Assembly: GCF_020379485.1 (NCBI RefSeq)
Contig: NC_063452.1
Span: forward strand, 11,015,065 to 11,079,064
Length of the DNA stretch: 64,000 nt
Source: Brassica napus
Lineage: Eukaryota > Streptophyta > Magnoliopsida > Brassicales > Brassicaceae
Direction: 5' to 3'
Of the stretch, positions 21,721 through 33,521 are shown in pieces. The translations under genes and the position numbers were made by a program. Position 1 is the stretch's first letter. Each line of letters starts with the position of its first letter. Under the pieces are notes generated by a model that had not been told where the DNA came from, made no database searches, and saw only the letters and a program-made list of their open reading frames with translations.

Positions 21721-22896
21721 TCTTTTATATTATAAAACAAAAGTCAGTTAACATTTCTATGAATGACATGTGTCCTCTACTATTTTAAAATAAAATTAAT
21801 GATTTTATTTTTGTTAACAAATGAATTAATGAAAAAAAAAAGATTTTCAGTTTCTTTTTAACGCAACCATCTCCCCTTCATACTCTCTCACGATCATCAC
21901 CTTTCTTTTGCTTCTGCATAAACTGTAAACTGATAATTCTAAGTTATAAGCAATTGCTAAATAAAAATGGCAACTATTTTTTTTATGCCACCTCCGTTCT
22001 AAATCTTTTCATTTAATGATCTGCCAAATGTTTTGAATCGTTCTTTAAATGTGTTGTGTGGTCAATGCAATAAGGATACAACCATGTAAGGTAATCAGTT
22101 CAACATATTTTTGTTGCTAATTGTTTTGAGGAATATTTTCAAATTTCTCATTTATTTCGAGAGTTTTTACCGTTTTGTTGCTTTAGGGAAAATGACAAAC
22201 AATTTTATCCATTATAAAATCTGAAAGTTTTTAAATTGTATTTGGTCTTCTTTATATAGATTTATAGTTGATGTAATGTCTTTAGCCTTTAGTTTGATCG
22301 TAAATTGTGGTTCAATATTTTTTAAATTCATCACCAGATCCATGAATTACCACTAAATCACACTATTTTGTTCCTTTAAAAATAGAAATGCATGTTTTCT
22401 ATTATAATGACACATTTTGAACAAACATTTTGGTATGAATACTTTTAACAATGATTTTGTCCATGTGTCCTCTACTATTTTAAAATAAAATTAATGACAC
22501 ATTTTGAACAAACATATTTTTGTTGCTAATTGTTTTGAAGAATATTTTCAAATTTCTCATTTATTTCGAGAGTTTTTACCGTTTTGTTGCTTTGGGGAAA
22601 ATGACAAACAATTTTATCCATTATAAAATCTGAAATTTTTTAAATTGTATTTGGTCTTCTTTATATAGATTTATAGTTGATGTAATGTCTTTAGCCTTTA
22701 GTTTGATCGTAAATTGTGGTTCAATATTTTTTAAATTCATCACCAGATCCATGAATTACCACTAAATCACACTATTTTGTTCCTTTGAAAATAGAAATGC
22801 ATGTTTTCTATTAAAATGACACATTTTGAACAAACATTTTGGTATGAATACTTTTAACAATGATTTTGTCCATGCATAGCATGGGCAATAATACTA
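21721..22896 (+). mobile_element. Helitron copy 1 of a head-to-tail array
   Basis: Starts TCTTTTATATTATAAAAC after an A (21720) and ends with a hairpin (ccatg/catgg, about 22870-22884) followed by caataatacta. It contains an internal duplication: 22102-22463 is repeated about 410 bp later at 22511-22875. No protein is encoded. Confidence 0.75.
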
Positions 22897-23101
22897 TCTT
22901 TTATATTATAAAACAAAAGTCAATTGATATTTCTACGAATGACATGTGTCCTCTACAATTTTAAAATAAAATTAATGATTTTATTTTTGTTAACAAATGA
23001 ATTAATGAAAAAAAATATTTTCAGTTTCTTTTTAACAAACATTTTAGTATGAATACTTTTAACAATGATTTTGTCCATGCATAGCATGGGCAATAATACT
23101 A
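22897..23101 (+). mobile_element. Helitron copy 2, internally deleted (205 bp)
   Basis: Begins TCTTTTATATT at 22897, immediately at the 3' end of copy 1. It keeps the first 140 bp or so and the last 65 bp of the family and lacks the middle. It ends with the same hairpin and aataatacta. Confidence 0.75.
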
Positions 23102-23865
23102 TTTTTTATATTATAAAACAAAAGTCAAATGATATTTCTATGAATGACATGTGTCCTCTACTATTTTAAAATAAAATTAATGATTTTATTTTTGTTAACA
23201 AATGAATTACTGAAAAAATATTTTCAGTTTCTTTTTAACACAACCATCTCCCCTTCGTACTCTCTCACAATCATCATCTTTCTTTTGCTTCTGCATAAAC
23301 TGTAAACTGGTAATTCTAAGTTATAAGCAATTGCTAAATAAAAATGGCAACTAATTTTTTTATACCACCTCCGTTCTAAACTCTTTTCATTTAATGATCT
23401 GCCAAATGTTTCGAATCGTTCTTTAAATGTGTTGTGTGGTCAATGCAAGAAGGATACAACCATGTAAGGTAATCACTTCAACATATTTTTGTTGCTAATT
23501 GTTTTGAAGAATATTTTCAAATTTCTCATTTATTTCGAGAGTTTTTACCGTTTTGTTGCTTCAGGGAAAATGACAAACAATTTTATCCATTATAAAATTT
23601 GAAAGTTTTTAAATTGTATTTGGTCTTTTTTATATATATTTATAGTTGATGTAATGTCTTTAGCCTTTAGTTTGATAGTAAATTGTGGTTTAATACTTTT
23701 AAAATTCATCACCAGATCAAAGAATTACCACTAAATCACATTATTTTGTTCCTTTGAAAATAGAAATGCATTTTTTTATTATAATGACACATTTTAAACA
23801 AACATTTTGGTATGAATACTTTTAACAATGATTTTGTCCATGTATAGCATGGACAATAATACTAG
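23102..23865 (+). mobile_element. Helitron copy 3
   Basis: Begins ttttttatattataaaac (TC mutated to TT) at 23102, directly after copy 2. The 3' hairpin gtccatg/catggac spans about 23836-23854 and the terminus CTAG is at 23862-23865, followed by T (23866). It has no coding capacity. Confidence 0.75.
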
Positions 23866-23866
23866 T

Positions 23867-24044
23867 TCCGTCACCTGGGTTCGAAACCCGGTCACTGGGA
23901 GATTTACATGCGGGTCCTCCAGCGTCCGAGACCAAAAACCGTTCAAAGTGAGCCACATGGTGACGCTCTGGCAGTGTCTTTGCTCTCTTCGGTCTCTAGT
24001 CACCACTTCGGTGGAGCCAGGATACTCGGTTATCAAAAAAAAAA
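23867..24044 (+). mobile_element. 5'-truncated SINE in the Helitron end
   Basis: 178 bp with a tRNA-like B box GGTTCGAAACC (23878-23888) and a poly(A) tail (about 24035-24044). It is flanked by a perfect 9-bp duplication AATACTAGT (23858-23866 and 24045-24053) that includes the Helitron CTAG|T terminus. The A box is missing, so the copy is truncated at its 5' end. It is the most recent event in this nest. Confidence 0.8.
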
Positions 24045-24053
24045 AATACTAGT

Positions 24054-24120
24054 TTGTGATAAACCCTGAAAAAGCACCTGGACAAGACGAAATAGTGCTA
24101 TGGTTTACTGGCTACTGTTT
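24054..24120 (+). mobile_element. LINE ORF2 fragment, right part
   Basis: Reads VINPEKAPGQDEIV, the conserved plant LINE reverse-transcriptase motif (INPxKAPGxDG region). Removing the hAT, Helitron and SINE insertions places it directly after the segment ending near 21089. It breaks off at about 24116. Confidence 0.65.
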
Positions 24121-24716
24121 CTAACCGGGCCCACTTAGTGGGTCTTCAGGCTTGTTTTGTTTTGTTATTAATTTGCGTTTAACTATAACTTCGAAAAAAA
24201 AATTAATATGAAAATTTTTTAGGAAAAAAGGTTTTTGGGGGTCTTTTGTTTTTTTTCAAATGTACAGCTGGAAAAGAAAAGTAAAACAACAAAACAATTA
24301 AAGCCTAATACGCACAAGTGCGCCCGGTTTAGCCGGTAACCAATAACACCACGGTGGAATAGTCGTATATGATTATCATAATACGAAAGTGACGTAATTT
24401 ACACGATCGAGTAGTAAGTTTAGTTAGATAAAATTCCAAATTTCAAAGAATGTAGTAAAACGAGTCCATTATCAATATCATCATCATCATCATCAGTGTC
24501 GTGTCGTGTCCTTGTCAAACTCACGTAACATGCATCTTCTTTTCCTGCTTAAATTTTCTTTTAGGTTCAAATAAAAAATTTTAAGAGAACAAACAAAAAA
24601 GAGAGACTGGAAGGAAGGAAGAAAGAAAGAGAGAGAGAGATCAACAAAAATTAAGAAGACTGATAAAAGATTCCTTAGCCTCCAAAGATTCCCTTAATAT
24701 CCAAAAAATCATAACA
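24121..24716 (+). promoter_or_regulatory. Upstream region of the GT90 gene
   Basis: No gene. It contains poly-A/T runs, an imperfect (atc)n tract near 24476-24494 and a purine-rich gaaagagagagagagag tract (about 24623-24639) within 80-95 bp of the start codon, probably 5' UTR or core promoter. Confidence 0.4.
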
Positions 24717-27711
24717 ATGACATCTCTCTTCTCTAAACCTCGAGCTCTCACTTCTCTAGTCTCCCACTTTAAAACGTACCGTCCGATCACCGGAAAACTC
24801 CATGTGGCCGCCACTTTGACGCTTCTCCTCTTCCTTGTAGCAGCCGCTGTTGCCGTCACTTCCTCTCTATGGCTTAGTAAGGTATAATTATTTAAGAAAA
24901 TAACCTTAAGAATAACGTTATCAAGAAAATTAACATAATCTTTTTTTTGTTAATCAAAGACGACGAAACAATTTGATCGACCGACATTAGTCACAACAAA
25001 ACCGGTACCGGATCTAGAATCACCGCAGAAAACCGGGGTATTGGTAAATTGCACAAGTTTATTGAACCAAAACCGGTCTGGTTCTTGCTCAAGAACATCT
25101 CTATGGCTAAACAAGGTAATTATTGTTGAGATCTTTTCATTGCGTAATTAAAAATTCAATTATTTTCATTTAATTGAATTTTTAATTGTTTACTACAGAC
25201 AAAATCATATAATCCACCGACAATAATAACAACAAAACCGGTTCACGCACCTGTACCAGTACCAGAGAAGAAATCAACGAAGAAAACCAGAATCTCGGTA
25301 GATTGCACAAGTTTCTCGAATCAAAACCGGTCCGGTTCTTGCTCGAGAACACCTCAACCCGGTTATAATAATAACCAAACCGAATCGAACCGGGCATGTC
25401 CTGATTACTTCAAGTGGATCCACGAGGATCTAAAGCCATGGAGAGAGACGGGGATAACAAGAGAAATGGTGGAACGAGGACAAACGACAGCGCATTTCCG
25501 GTTACTCATAGTAAACGGCAAGGTGTTCGTCGAAAACTACAAGAAGTCGATACAAACTAGAGACGCGTTCACACTGTGGGGGATTCTTCAGCTGCTGAGA
25601 AAGTATCCAGGGAAGTTGCCTGACGTGGATCTCATGTTTGACTGTGATGATCGGCCTGTCATTAGATCGGACGGTTACGATAAATCTAATCTTACAGCTG
25701 AAAATGCACCACCTGTGTTATTTAGATACGGCGGAGATAGATGGACGGCGGATATCGTCTTTCCAGACTGGTCATTCTGGGGATGGTACGTACTGGAATA
25801 TATCTCTACACTATCTCTCTTTTTCTTCTTTTGTTTTCTTTGTCTGAAGCGTGTATGGTTGTTAACGTACACTTGTCCCCACTTGATCACATGCCGCAAA
25901 AAAAGTCCTAGTTCTCCAGTTTTTGTATATAGTAATTTAAAGTGTTCGAAAAGGTAAGAATTAAATGATAGTACTCTCCACTCAATGTCACTATTAGTTA
26001 AATATGAGGTGGTAGCTTATTTATCACTATTTATGCTTTGAATAAGTGATTAGCTAAAGTAACTTTAGTTTCTATATAATTCAATCTTTACAGCAAAACA
26101 TGAAGTGAATAGTTCTAAAATCTCGTTGGTAATTCCATATTAAACTTTGAAATATTTTTTTGTATCAAATATCATATTTGTTTGCGACTGATGATTTTAT
26201 TTGCATAGTTGAAAATTTAATAAATTTCAAATTAAAAAAATAAAATTTAATTGGATTAAATTGGTGGATGAAGGCAAGAGATAAACATAAAACCATGGAG
26301 CAAAGTGTTGAAAGAAATGGAAGAAGGAAAGAAGAAGAAGAAGTTTATGGAGAGAGAATCTTATGCATATTGGAAAGGGAATCCTTTTGTTGCATCTCCT
26401 TCAAGAGAAGATCTTCTTACTTGCAATTTATCCTCACAACATGATTGGAATGCTAGAATTTTCATTCAGGTATACATATATACGTATATATATTTATATA
26501 TATATATATGCTTCTATAAGCTTATGTTCGTACGTACAACCATATTTCATCTATTAATCTTTCCATGAGGTATATAAAAATGAATTTGTGAGCAATTTTT
26601 TATTTGTATTTACACAGGATTGGATATCAGAAGGGCAAAAGGGATTCGAGAATTCAAATGTAGCAGATCAATGCACTTACAGGTTAGTACTAGACTAGTA
26701 CTACTAGTCTATACTTTTTGACTCATATAGTACCAATGTCTAATTTAAGGTTTATATATATGTTGAATTTAATTACTGGGATAATAAGCTGTGCAGGTAC
26801 AAGATATATATAGAAGGGTATGGATGGTCAGTGAGTGAGAAATACATATTAGCGTGTGACTCAGTCACATTGATGGTTAAACCTTATTACTATGATTTCT
26901 TCTCAAGAACTCTTCAACCTCTCCAACACTATTGGCCCATTAATGATAAGAATAAATGTAGATCCATCAAATTTGCTGTTGAATGGCTTAATAATCACAC
27001 TCAAAAGGTATCACTGTCAAATCTTTTTTTGTCTAGATAATCTTTCTTACATGATGACACCAAACTATACCTTGAAAATGATTTAGGTTATAGTAAAAAA
27101 AACATAGATCGCCTAGTTTACAAAATGTTAATGTAATATATATACTCGAGTAATTAGTTTCAGTTTTGTGAGGAAAGTTTTTCATTTTAATTCTCGAATA
27201 TAGTCTATAAAATAGTTGTCTACACCTATAAGTTAATACTGTGATTAGATTTAAATAAAGTACCAAAACCACATGTTGCGTAATACTTTGAAAAGTTGGA
27301 TCGTAATTATGTATGCATACTCTTTATTTATAATTGGTTGCAATGCAGGCTCAAGAGATTGGAAGGGGAGCAAGTGAGTTCATGCAAAGAGATCTATCAA
27401 TGGAAAACGTGTATGATTACATGTTCCATTTGCTGAATGAATACTCAAAGCTTCTTAAGTTCAAGCCTCAAGTTTCCCAAAACAGTGTTGAAATCTGCAC
27501 GGAAGCGATGGTGTGCCCTTCTGGAAATGCGAATGGGACTAATAAGAGGTTTTTGATGGGCTCTTTAGTCGATGAACCTCACATTTCAGGCCCATGTTCA
27601 CTACCTCCTCCTTTTGATCCCAACGGTCTCGAGAAGTTCCATAGGAAGAAATTGAATCTCATCCGGCAAGTTGAGAAATGGGAGCATGCTTACTGGAAAA
27701 ACGTTCAATAA
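24717..27711 (+). CDS. GT90 (CAP10/DUF821) O-glycosyltransferase-like protein, 580 aa
   Basis: Seven exons: 24717-24881, 24960-25115, 25199-25785, 26274-26469, 26618-26682, 26797-27007, 27349-27711. All phases join without a stop. The product is a type II membrane protein: a cytosolic tail, a hydrophobic anchor at about residues 30-50 (ATLTLLLFLVAAAVAV), a variable stem, then the family domain with CPDYFKWIHEDL, DLMFDCDDRP, FPDWSFWGW, KYILACDSVTL and DYMFHLLNEYSKLL. These are hallmarks of plant DUF821 proteins related to Drosophila Rumi and fungal CAP10, which transfer sugars in the secretory pathway. The plant acceptor is not known to me. It appears colinear with AT1G63420. Exons 2 and 3 are duplicates of each other (both contain NQNRSGSCSRT). 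Intron 3 is long and AT-rich. Confidence 0.9.
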
Positions 27712-27991
27712 AATGATACTATCAAACAGTTTGATATGATTTTATTTTAGCTTTTATTTATCGGATTACGTTAGATTTATGATATTTTGAGAAATATATC
27801 ATTTATTCTTAGCATGGGTTGACCAATTTCCTAAACCTAAATCGAGTCCACATTGAAACCTGCTTAACTAATAGATAGTGTTAATAGCCTTTATTTATAT
27901 GTAGTACATTATGATATTTACAAAATTGGATTTATGTTTTGCTATATAATTCTAGTTCATGAATTTAGCTGTTCTTGGAGATTAAGATCGC

Positions 27992-28502
27992 TAAGCATGG
28001 GACGGATCCGGATATCCCAGAAATTTAGGGTACTGGATCCAGATTTGTCGGATTCGTTAATTTTAATATCTTGATCCGGATTCGTGGTTTCCGGATATTC
28101 GATATTCGAAATCCGGATATCCGTCTAGATGTTACATTACCCGTGGATATCCGGATCCGGATCCAAAAAAATAATTAATTTTTTTGTTTTTTTATAAATT
28201 ACTAATTTTTAAATAATACTTAAATCAAATATTTATTTAAGATTTATAAATATATATATATATGTATAATATTTTTAAAATTAAAATATAATATTATAAA
28301 ACTAATTTATGTATAAATATTAAAATATCAGATATAAAAATTAATATATTTTAAAAATACAGATCCGGATATAAAAATAAAGATATCTGGATGCGGATTC
28401 AGTTTTAACGGATCTAAGATTTTACTATCTGTATTCGGATTCAAACATTTTGGATATTTTATTTTCGGAGCGAATCCGGAGCAGACAATAATCCCATGCC
28501 TA
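27992..28502. mobile_element. hAT-type MITE, 511 bp
   Basis: Ends TAAGCATGGGA (left) and, in reverse complement, TAGGCATGGGA (right). The flanking 8-mers aagatcgc (27984-27991) and aagagggc (28503-28510) match at 6 of 8 positions. The subterminal regions are full of ggatccggat-type repeats on both sides of an A/T-rich core. It lies about 280 bp beyond the GT90 stop codon; the 27712-27991 gap holds only a 3' UTR-like stretch. Confidence 0.6.
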
Positions 28503-28755
28503 AAGAGGGCATGTGAGGCTATTGCGATATGATTATAGTTTGACGATGATCAATTTCATGTGAATAGTTAAAAGATGGGACAGTTCTAGTTGATAAGTTT
28601 GTTTTGCTGCCTTGACGAATACAAAGTTTTTTTTGACGAATACAAAGTTCATTCAGTATTAATCTTATAAGCATGATTAATTATTTAATAATTGAAACTT
28701 TTTGTTTTTAAGAATAGTATCTCAAAGTACTAACCTTATGCGTTTTATCATCTAC

Positions 28756-29349
28756 TAAGGGTATGACTGGTTTTCCGCTACCACCCGCAAACGCAGCTTT
28801 TGCGGTTGGTAGCGGTTGTTGGTGTTTTGCAATAATCATTCAAATCGCTCTAAACCGTTTCAAACCGTTCTAAACCTCATAAATTCAAAAGCTGGTTTCA
28901 ACTAGCGTTTGCGATTGCGGGCGGTTGCGGGAGAATATATTTTTTTCTTAAAAAAAATATAAATACAAAAAAAAAAATTAAAATTGAAATTTAAAATTGA
29001 AATTATAAAAATACTAAAATATATATATTATATTTTAATTAATATTATAAAATAAAATAAAGATATTTTATATAATTTTTAAGAATTTAAAATTATAAAT
29101 TTCTAAATATAATTTTTATATTTATTATAATATTATGATTTTTGATATTTTTATAATTATATAAAATATAATATTGTTAATTTATTATTTAATTGCTGTT
29201 ACATTTTGTAGTTAACCAGTCATAAATATTCCGTAAACGCATCAATTTCTAACAGTAGAACTAGTCGTACAAATATCTTAAAACCGCTAGAAATCGCAAT
29301 CATCCGCATCCGCAAACTCCTGCAACCGCAACCGCTGTGCTTGTCCCTA
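28756..29349. mobile_element. MITE with GC-rich ends, probable hAT type
   Basis: Starts taagggtatgactgg..ccgc and ends ccgcaaccgctg..gtcccta. The right end in reverse complement reads tagggacaagcacagcgg. Short inverted motifs (gcggttg/caaccgc) are repeated at both ends around a very A/T-rich core. No clear target duplication was found. Confidence 0.45.
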
Positions 29350-30384
29350 AATTTCAATCATTTGTCTTTTTTTGCACACATAACTTGGCATTTCAAAAGT
29401 ATTTACGATAGGGATATTTTACAAGGCATTAGATACCAACTTGGCTACGCGTTTAATTTGTTTTTTTTTTTACGCGTTTAATTTATTGCAACAAACAAAC
29501 GTGTATCTCTCTTAGCACATAAGTAATTACTTTAAAACATCAAAAACAAATAATCTCTCCGTTTTAAAATATTATATATTTTAGACAAAATATTTCAAAA
29601 ATCTATTTTTATAGATTTTTATTTTCTATTAGATAATATAGTAAATTGTAAAAAAATCTGTAAAATGTTTATTAAATTTTGATTGGATAAAAAATATGAA
29701 AAGTAATTAATCACAAAATGATATATTTATAACATAGATAGAATCTCCAAAACATACATTTTTAAATCGATAAAAGTAATAGACGAATATGATATATGTT
29801 TTTTTTTTATCAACTGAATATGATATATGTTTATTGTGTCAAACAGAGTAGTAATTATTATTGGTTGTCTCGTTATTAATGAATATTATAATGTTAGTTT
29901 GTTCATTTTCATTAAATAGTTTTTCCTACTCACGTGCATGCGAGTCTGTAAGATTTAAAAAAATGTTTTTTCTTAAAAGAGAAAATGTTAAAAACATAAT
30001 ATCTAGGTTGTTGGAAAATAAATAATTTTCCTTACATAATACAGATTCCATACTTTGTTTTCAGTGATTGAAACTTACTATATCAAGAAAAAACTTACTA
30101 TAAAGTAAACTATGCTTGATATCTTCGACGAAAATGTCTACTATAAATAGTGTAAAATATCTAAAAATTATACCGTATTACCTAGTATATAAGTTGCCCA
30201 TTTAATTTGGTGTCACAAAGTTGAGTATTCATGATGGTCCTTATCAATTTCCCTTAGTATATACTCAATGTTTGCTTGTAAGCATTGCGTGTGACGACTT
30301 GGAACCTAATTGATGTCCAAACACATAAGCATAATTATTATTTGTCATCTGTATATGTATATTACGTTTAGTTAGAAAGTATTT
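29350..30384. other. Intergenic with small insertions
   Basis: No gene. It contains two micro-insertions: tacgcgtttaattt duplicated at 29446-29459 and 29471-29484 around a T tract, and gaatatgatatatgttt duplicated at 29785-29801 and 29816-29832. A degraded MITE-like stretch starts near 29556 (ctctccgttttaaaat). Confidence 0.5.
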
Positions 30385-30400
30385 ATAGTACATCATTTTC

Positions 30401-30599
30401 TTTTTTGATAAAGAATAAGGGTTAAATCCGGGTCTATTAAAGACACAAACCTAACTCCCGGGTGGGAAGTGCAGCCCACGACAGTCCCTTTCCCGGGTTT
30501 TCATACGGACGTATTTGCAGCCGTGGTGAGCAGAACAATGTGATTAGTTTCCGCAGCAGGAGGATCGACCCAGAATGTATTTGCATCCAAGGCCCGCTC
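30401..30599 (-). mobile_element. SINE, reverse orientation, 16-bp target duplication
   Basis: A perfect 16-bp direct repeat atagtacatcattttc at 30385-30400 and 30600-30615 flanks 199 bp. On the minus strand the element starts gagcgggccttggatgc, has a B-box-like gggtcgatcc and ends in the tail tttatcaaaaaag (plus-strand cttttttgataaag). These are the features of a tRNA-derived SINE mobilised by LINE machinery. Confidence 0.8.
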
Positions 30600-30615
30600 A
30601 TAGTACATCATTTTC

Positions 30616-31984
30616 AGCTAAAATCATGATTAAAAACTGAAAAGAAAATAAAAACTAATAGATTAAACACATAAATAATAGAAACATCAAACGACACGAA
30701 ATTTAACTAGGCATTGGCCAACTTTTATATTAATCAACGCACAAATGAAATATTTACTATATTTTCTGGCTGGTAAAGTGAATACAATCTACAGTACATT
30801 TTAAAGGCAACATCCATCGAATCCTTATTCTGAATTTGTCCAACATTTATGTGTATGTTTAAACATTGATATATCTAACACGAGAAATATTAGAACCAAA
30901 CAAATGGAACACGCATGGGTAATTTGTCCCATTATCTTGTTTGTTGCTCAATTTTATGAAGTTACAATCAGTTAGGGAGGGCCAGTTATAACATATATAT
31001 ATTATTACAAAAGAACTGTAATTAAATAAGAAACGTAGAATGTACTAGAAATAAACAAGGGGTTTGTTGGATCCATCTAAATTTTATAGTATGACATTTT
31101 GTACCAAACGTTGGAAATATATGTCTGTAACTTTGTTGACAATTAATAATTATTATTTTTTATCAAAAATAATAATTATTAAATTGATAGGGTTGTTGAG
31201 TGTTGAATTTCTTCTAGACCATTTATTTATTTGTTTCCAAGCTTTGTTGTGTTAATTTGCATAATATTTAATCTACTATTCTTATTTAAGTTTGATTTAT
31301 TTTCAAGAAACCCTTGCATTTCTTTTAGAACATGTTCAGTAGAGTTTGTAGCTTTTCTAAGACTTGTACCTCCTTTTTTTTTGCTTTCTAAACGTGTTAA
31401 TTGTTCATATGTATCTACTTTTCACGACTCAATGCATTTTTATTTAATCAAAGCGCAAGTTCAATATTACACAAAAAGCCAATCTAATAAATTTCTGAAG
31501 CAACTTAAAAAATATATTTATTTATTTTAGGATATGATAATATAATTAGCTTGGAAAAAATAGATTTTTTCGTGTTAGTATTGAAAACTTTTCATATGCG
31601 ATTTGTTAATGATGTTTTTGCAGATATAGCAAATTTTACTGGTAAGAGATATCATTCTAATATTGGCAAGTCGATCATGCAATCCATTTTTAATTAGAGC
31701 ATACACAGAAAAGGAGAGAAGACAACAAAGCACAACACTTACGTCAAAAGTGAAACCTACTTGGTAAATTTCTTTGGACGATCCCTCACTGAATTGACTT
31801 TGTCTCCCCTTTGATGCATTTTCCTATTGTGAATCTAGCTGGTTATATTATCCAAATAATACTTGAAACAATGTGTTTGTGACGGATCTCAATCAGTGTA
31901 AACCTCCAAACATAAGCTCGCACGATTGGTGGCTTAAAATCCGACGGACTCTTTTGCCCCTCACACTATAATAGTAGTATTATA
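30616..31984. other. Intergenic
   Basis: AT-rich sequence upstream of the LRR gene. A short inverted repeat, aataattattatt with tatcaaaaataataatta, lies near 31141-31180. No gene or recognisable element. Confidence 0.4.
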
Positions 31985-32242
31985 TTTATTCTGTTTCGAA
32001 AAAATACATATTTTATATTTTTTACTTTAAAAAAAACACATTAAAACTTGATTGTAAATGTATTGTGTTTTGTAAATAATAATTTTCCATAACTTTTAGT
32101 TAATAGAAATCTAATAAATACTAATATTTTCTTTTGAAATTTACAATTTTTCATTAAATAATACATTGAAAAAAATAAAAAATGTATTTTTTGAAACAAA
32201 TTTTTTTTTTTAGAAAGTGGATTTTTCTGAAACGGAGGGAGT
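31985..32242. mobile_element. Degraded mariner/Stowaway-like MITE
   Basis: The right end gaaacggagggagTA (about 32229-32243) is the typical reverse-complemented ctccctccgtttc end with a TA target. The left end ctgtttcgaaaaaatac (about 31991) is its diverged partner. The interior is A/T-rich and non-coding. Confidence 0.5.
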
Positions 32243-33521
32243 ATATAGGAACACAACTCATTCAAGTATTGAATGTTCATCTTCTAATAATATATGCAAA
32301 GAAACGTATATTTTGGCACAAAAAACGTATATTTAAATTAGTCTTACAGTATTTTCTTACGGTGAATAGATTTTATTTCTTCCCTCTATAAAAATTCATA
32401 TAAATCTACTTATCATTACATCGTAAAAACGCTCTAGTTATTTTATATAGCGTTGCAACTTGCATGTATATAATATGTTCAACGTCTGATTAAAATACAA
32501 TTCATAGATGACATATACGGTCTACGGAAGTACTGTATGTCCCACCAATAGCTAACAAGAGCTCTAGATCACCGTAGACACCGTACCATAAAAATTCTCT
32601 TAATGATTTAAGTTAAATCATTTAACGCGCTATTACTTCAATGATTAGCAACAAAACTATTTAAGAATCATCCAACGAAATTTGTTAATTTCCAACATTA
32701 TTCTAGATACACTTTTTCGATTGGAATCAAAAGCTAGCGTGTATATATTTTTTGTTGTTGTAATAAATCTTTGAAGTAAATAATTTCCTAAGACAATTTA
32801 ACAGATATTGTAATGATTTGCAAAAATATACAATTGTATATATTCGAATCGTAGTACTATCAATTCCTGGTATATAAATATTTGGATATATCCTGATCAG
32901 TATACGGATTATTTTGTTGTCACATAATTTGTTATTAATAAATCATAATATTCTAAAATGAAAATCACCAAAAGACATTCATGTTAGAACACACAAAGTA
33001 TAGAAATTCCAAAATGACTCATAATCACATAAGTTTTCTAAAGTAATTGAAATAAAATAAAAAAGAGGAAGGTAAAACATTATTCCTTTATATGGACTTG
33101 TAAAAATTTGTTATAAATTTTTTTCATAGCAATATTTATATATCCTTTTCCACTTATTTTAATTTTTAATTAAAAGGACATTTTCTCCCATCCAATAAAA
33201 CAAAAGACCTGTCTTTGAATCCAAGTCTCTCTCTCTCTCTCTTCCTCACACTTCGCCATCTCTGCTAATTCTCCTACTTTTTCTTTTTGTTTAGTTTCCT
33301 TTGATAGGCTGCTAGTAGCTAAATCGTGTATAATCTTTAGCAATTCATTATCTCTCTCTCTCTCTCGTTGCTAATCTTGGTCTCTTCCTGAGCTTAAACA
33401 TTCTCGTTTCTTCAGAGTAGTACTACTCCACGAAAGTTGTCGTCTTTCAATCTGAATATCGGTTGGTTCTCCCTGGGTTTAATGAGTCGAACTTGAGTGA
33501 ATCTTCTTCTTCAGAAAGAAA
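32243..33521 (+). promoter_or_regulatory. Upstream region of the LRR receptor-like gene
   Basis: No gene. Two (CT)n tracts (about 33225-33242 and 33352-33367) lie in the 300 bp before the start codon, as is common in plant 5' UTRs. The rest is A/T-rich. Confidence 0.4.

Noticed and set aside
23878..23888. tRNA gene suggested by a perfect B box
   Set aside because: No A box, acceptor stem or cloverleaf; a poly(A) tail and a 9-bp target duplication show it is a SINE.
26305..26568. Separate small lysine-rich gene
   Set aside because: It is exon 4 of the GT90 gene read on into the following intron.
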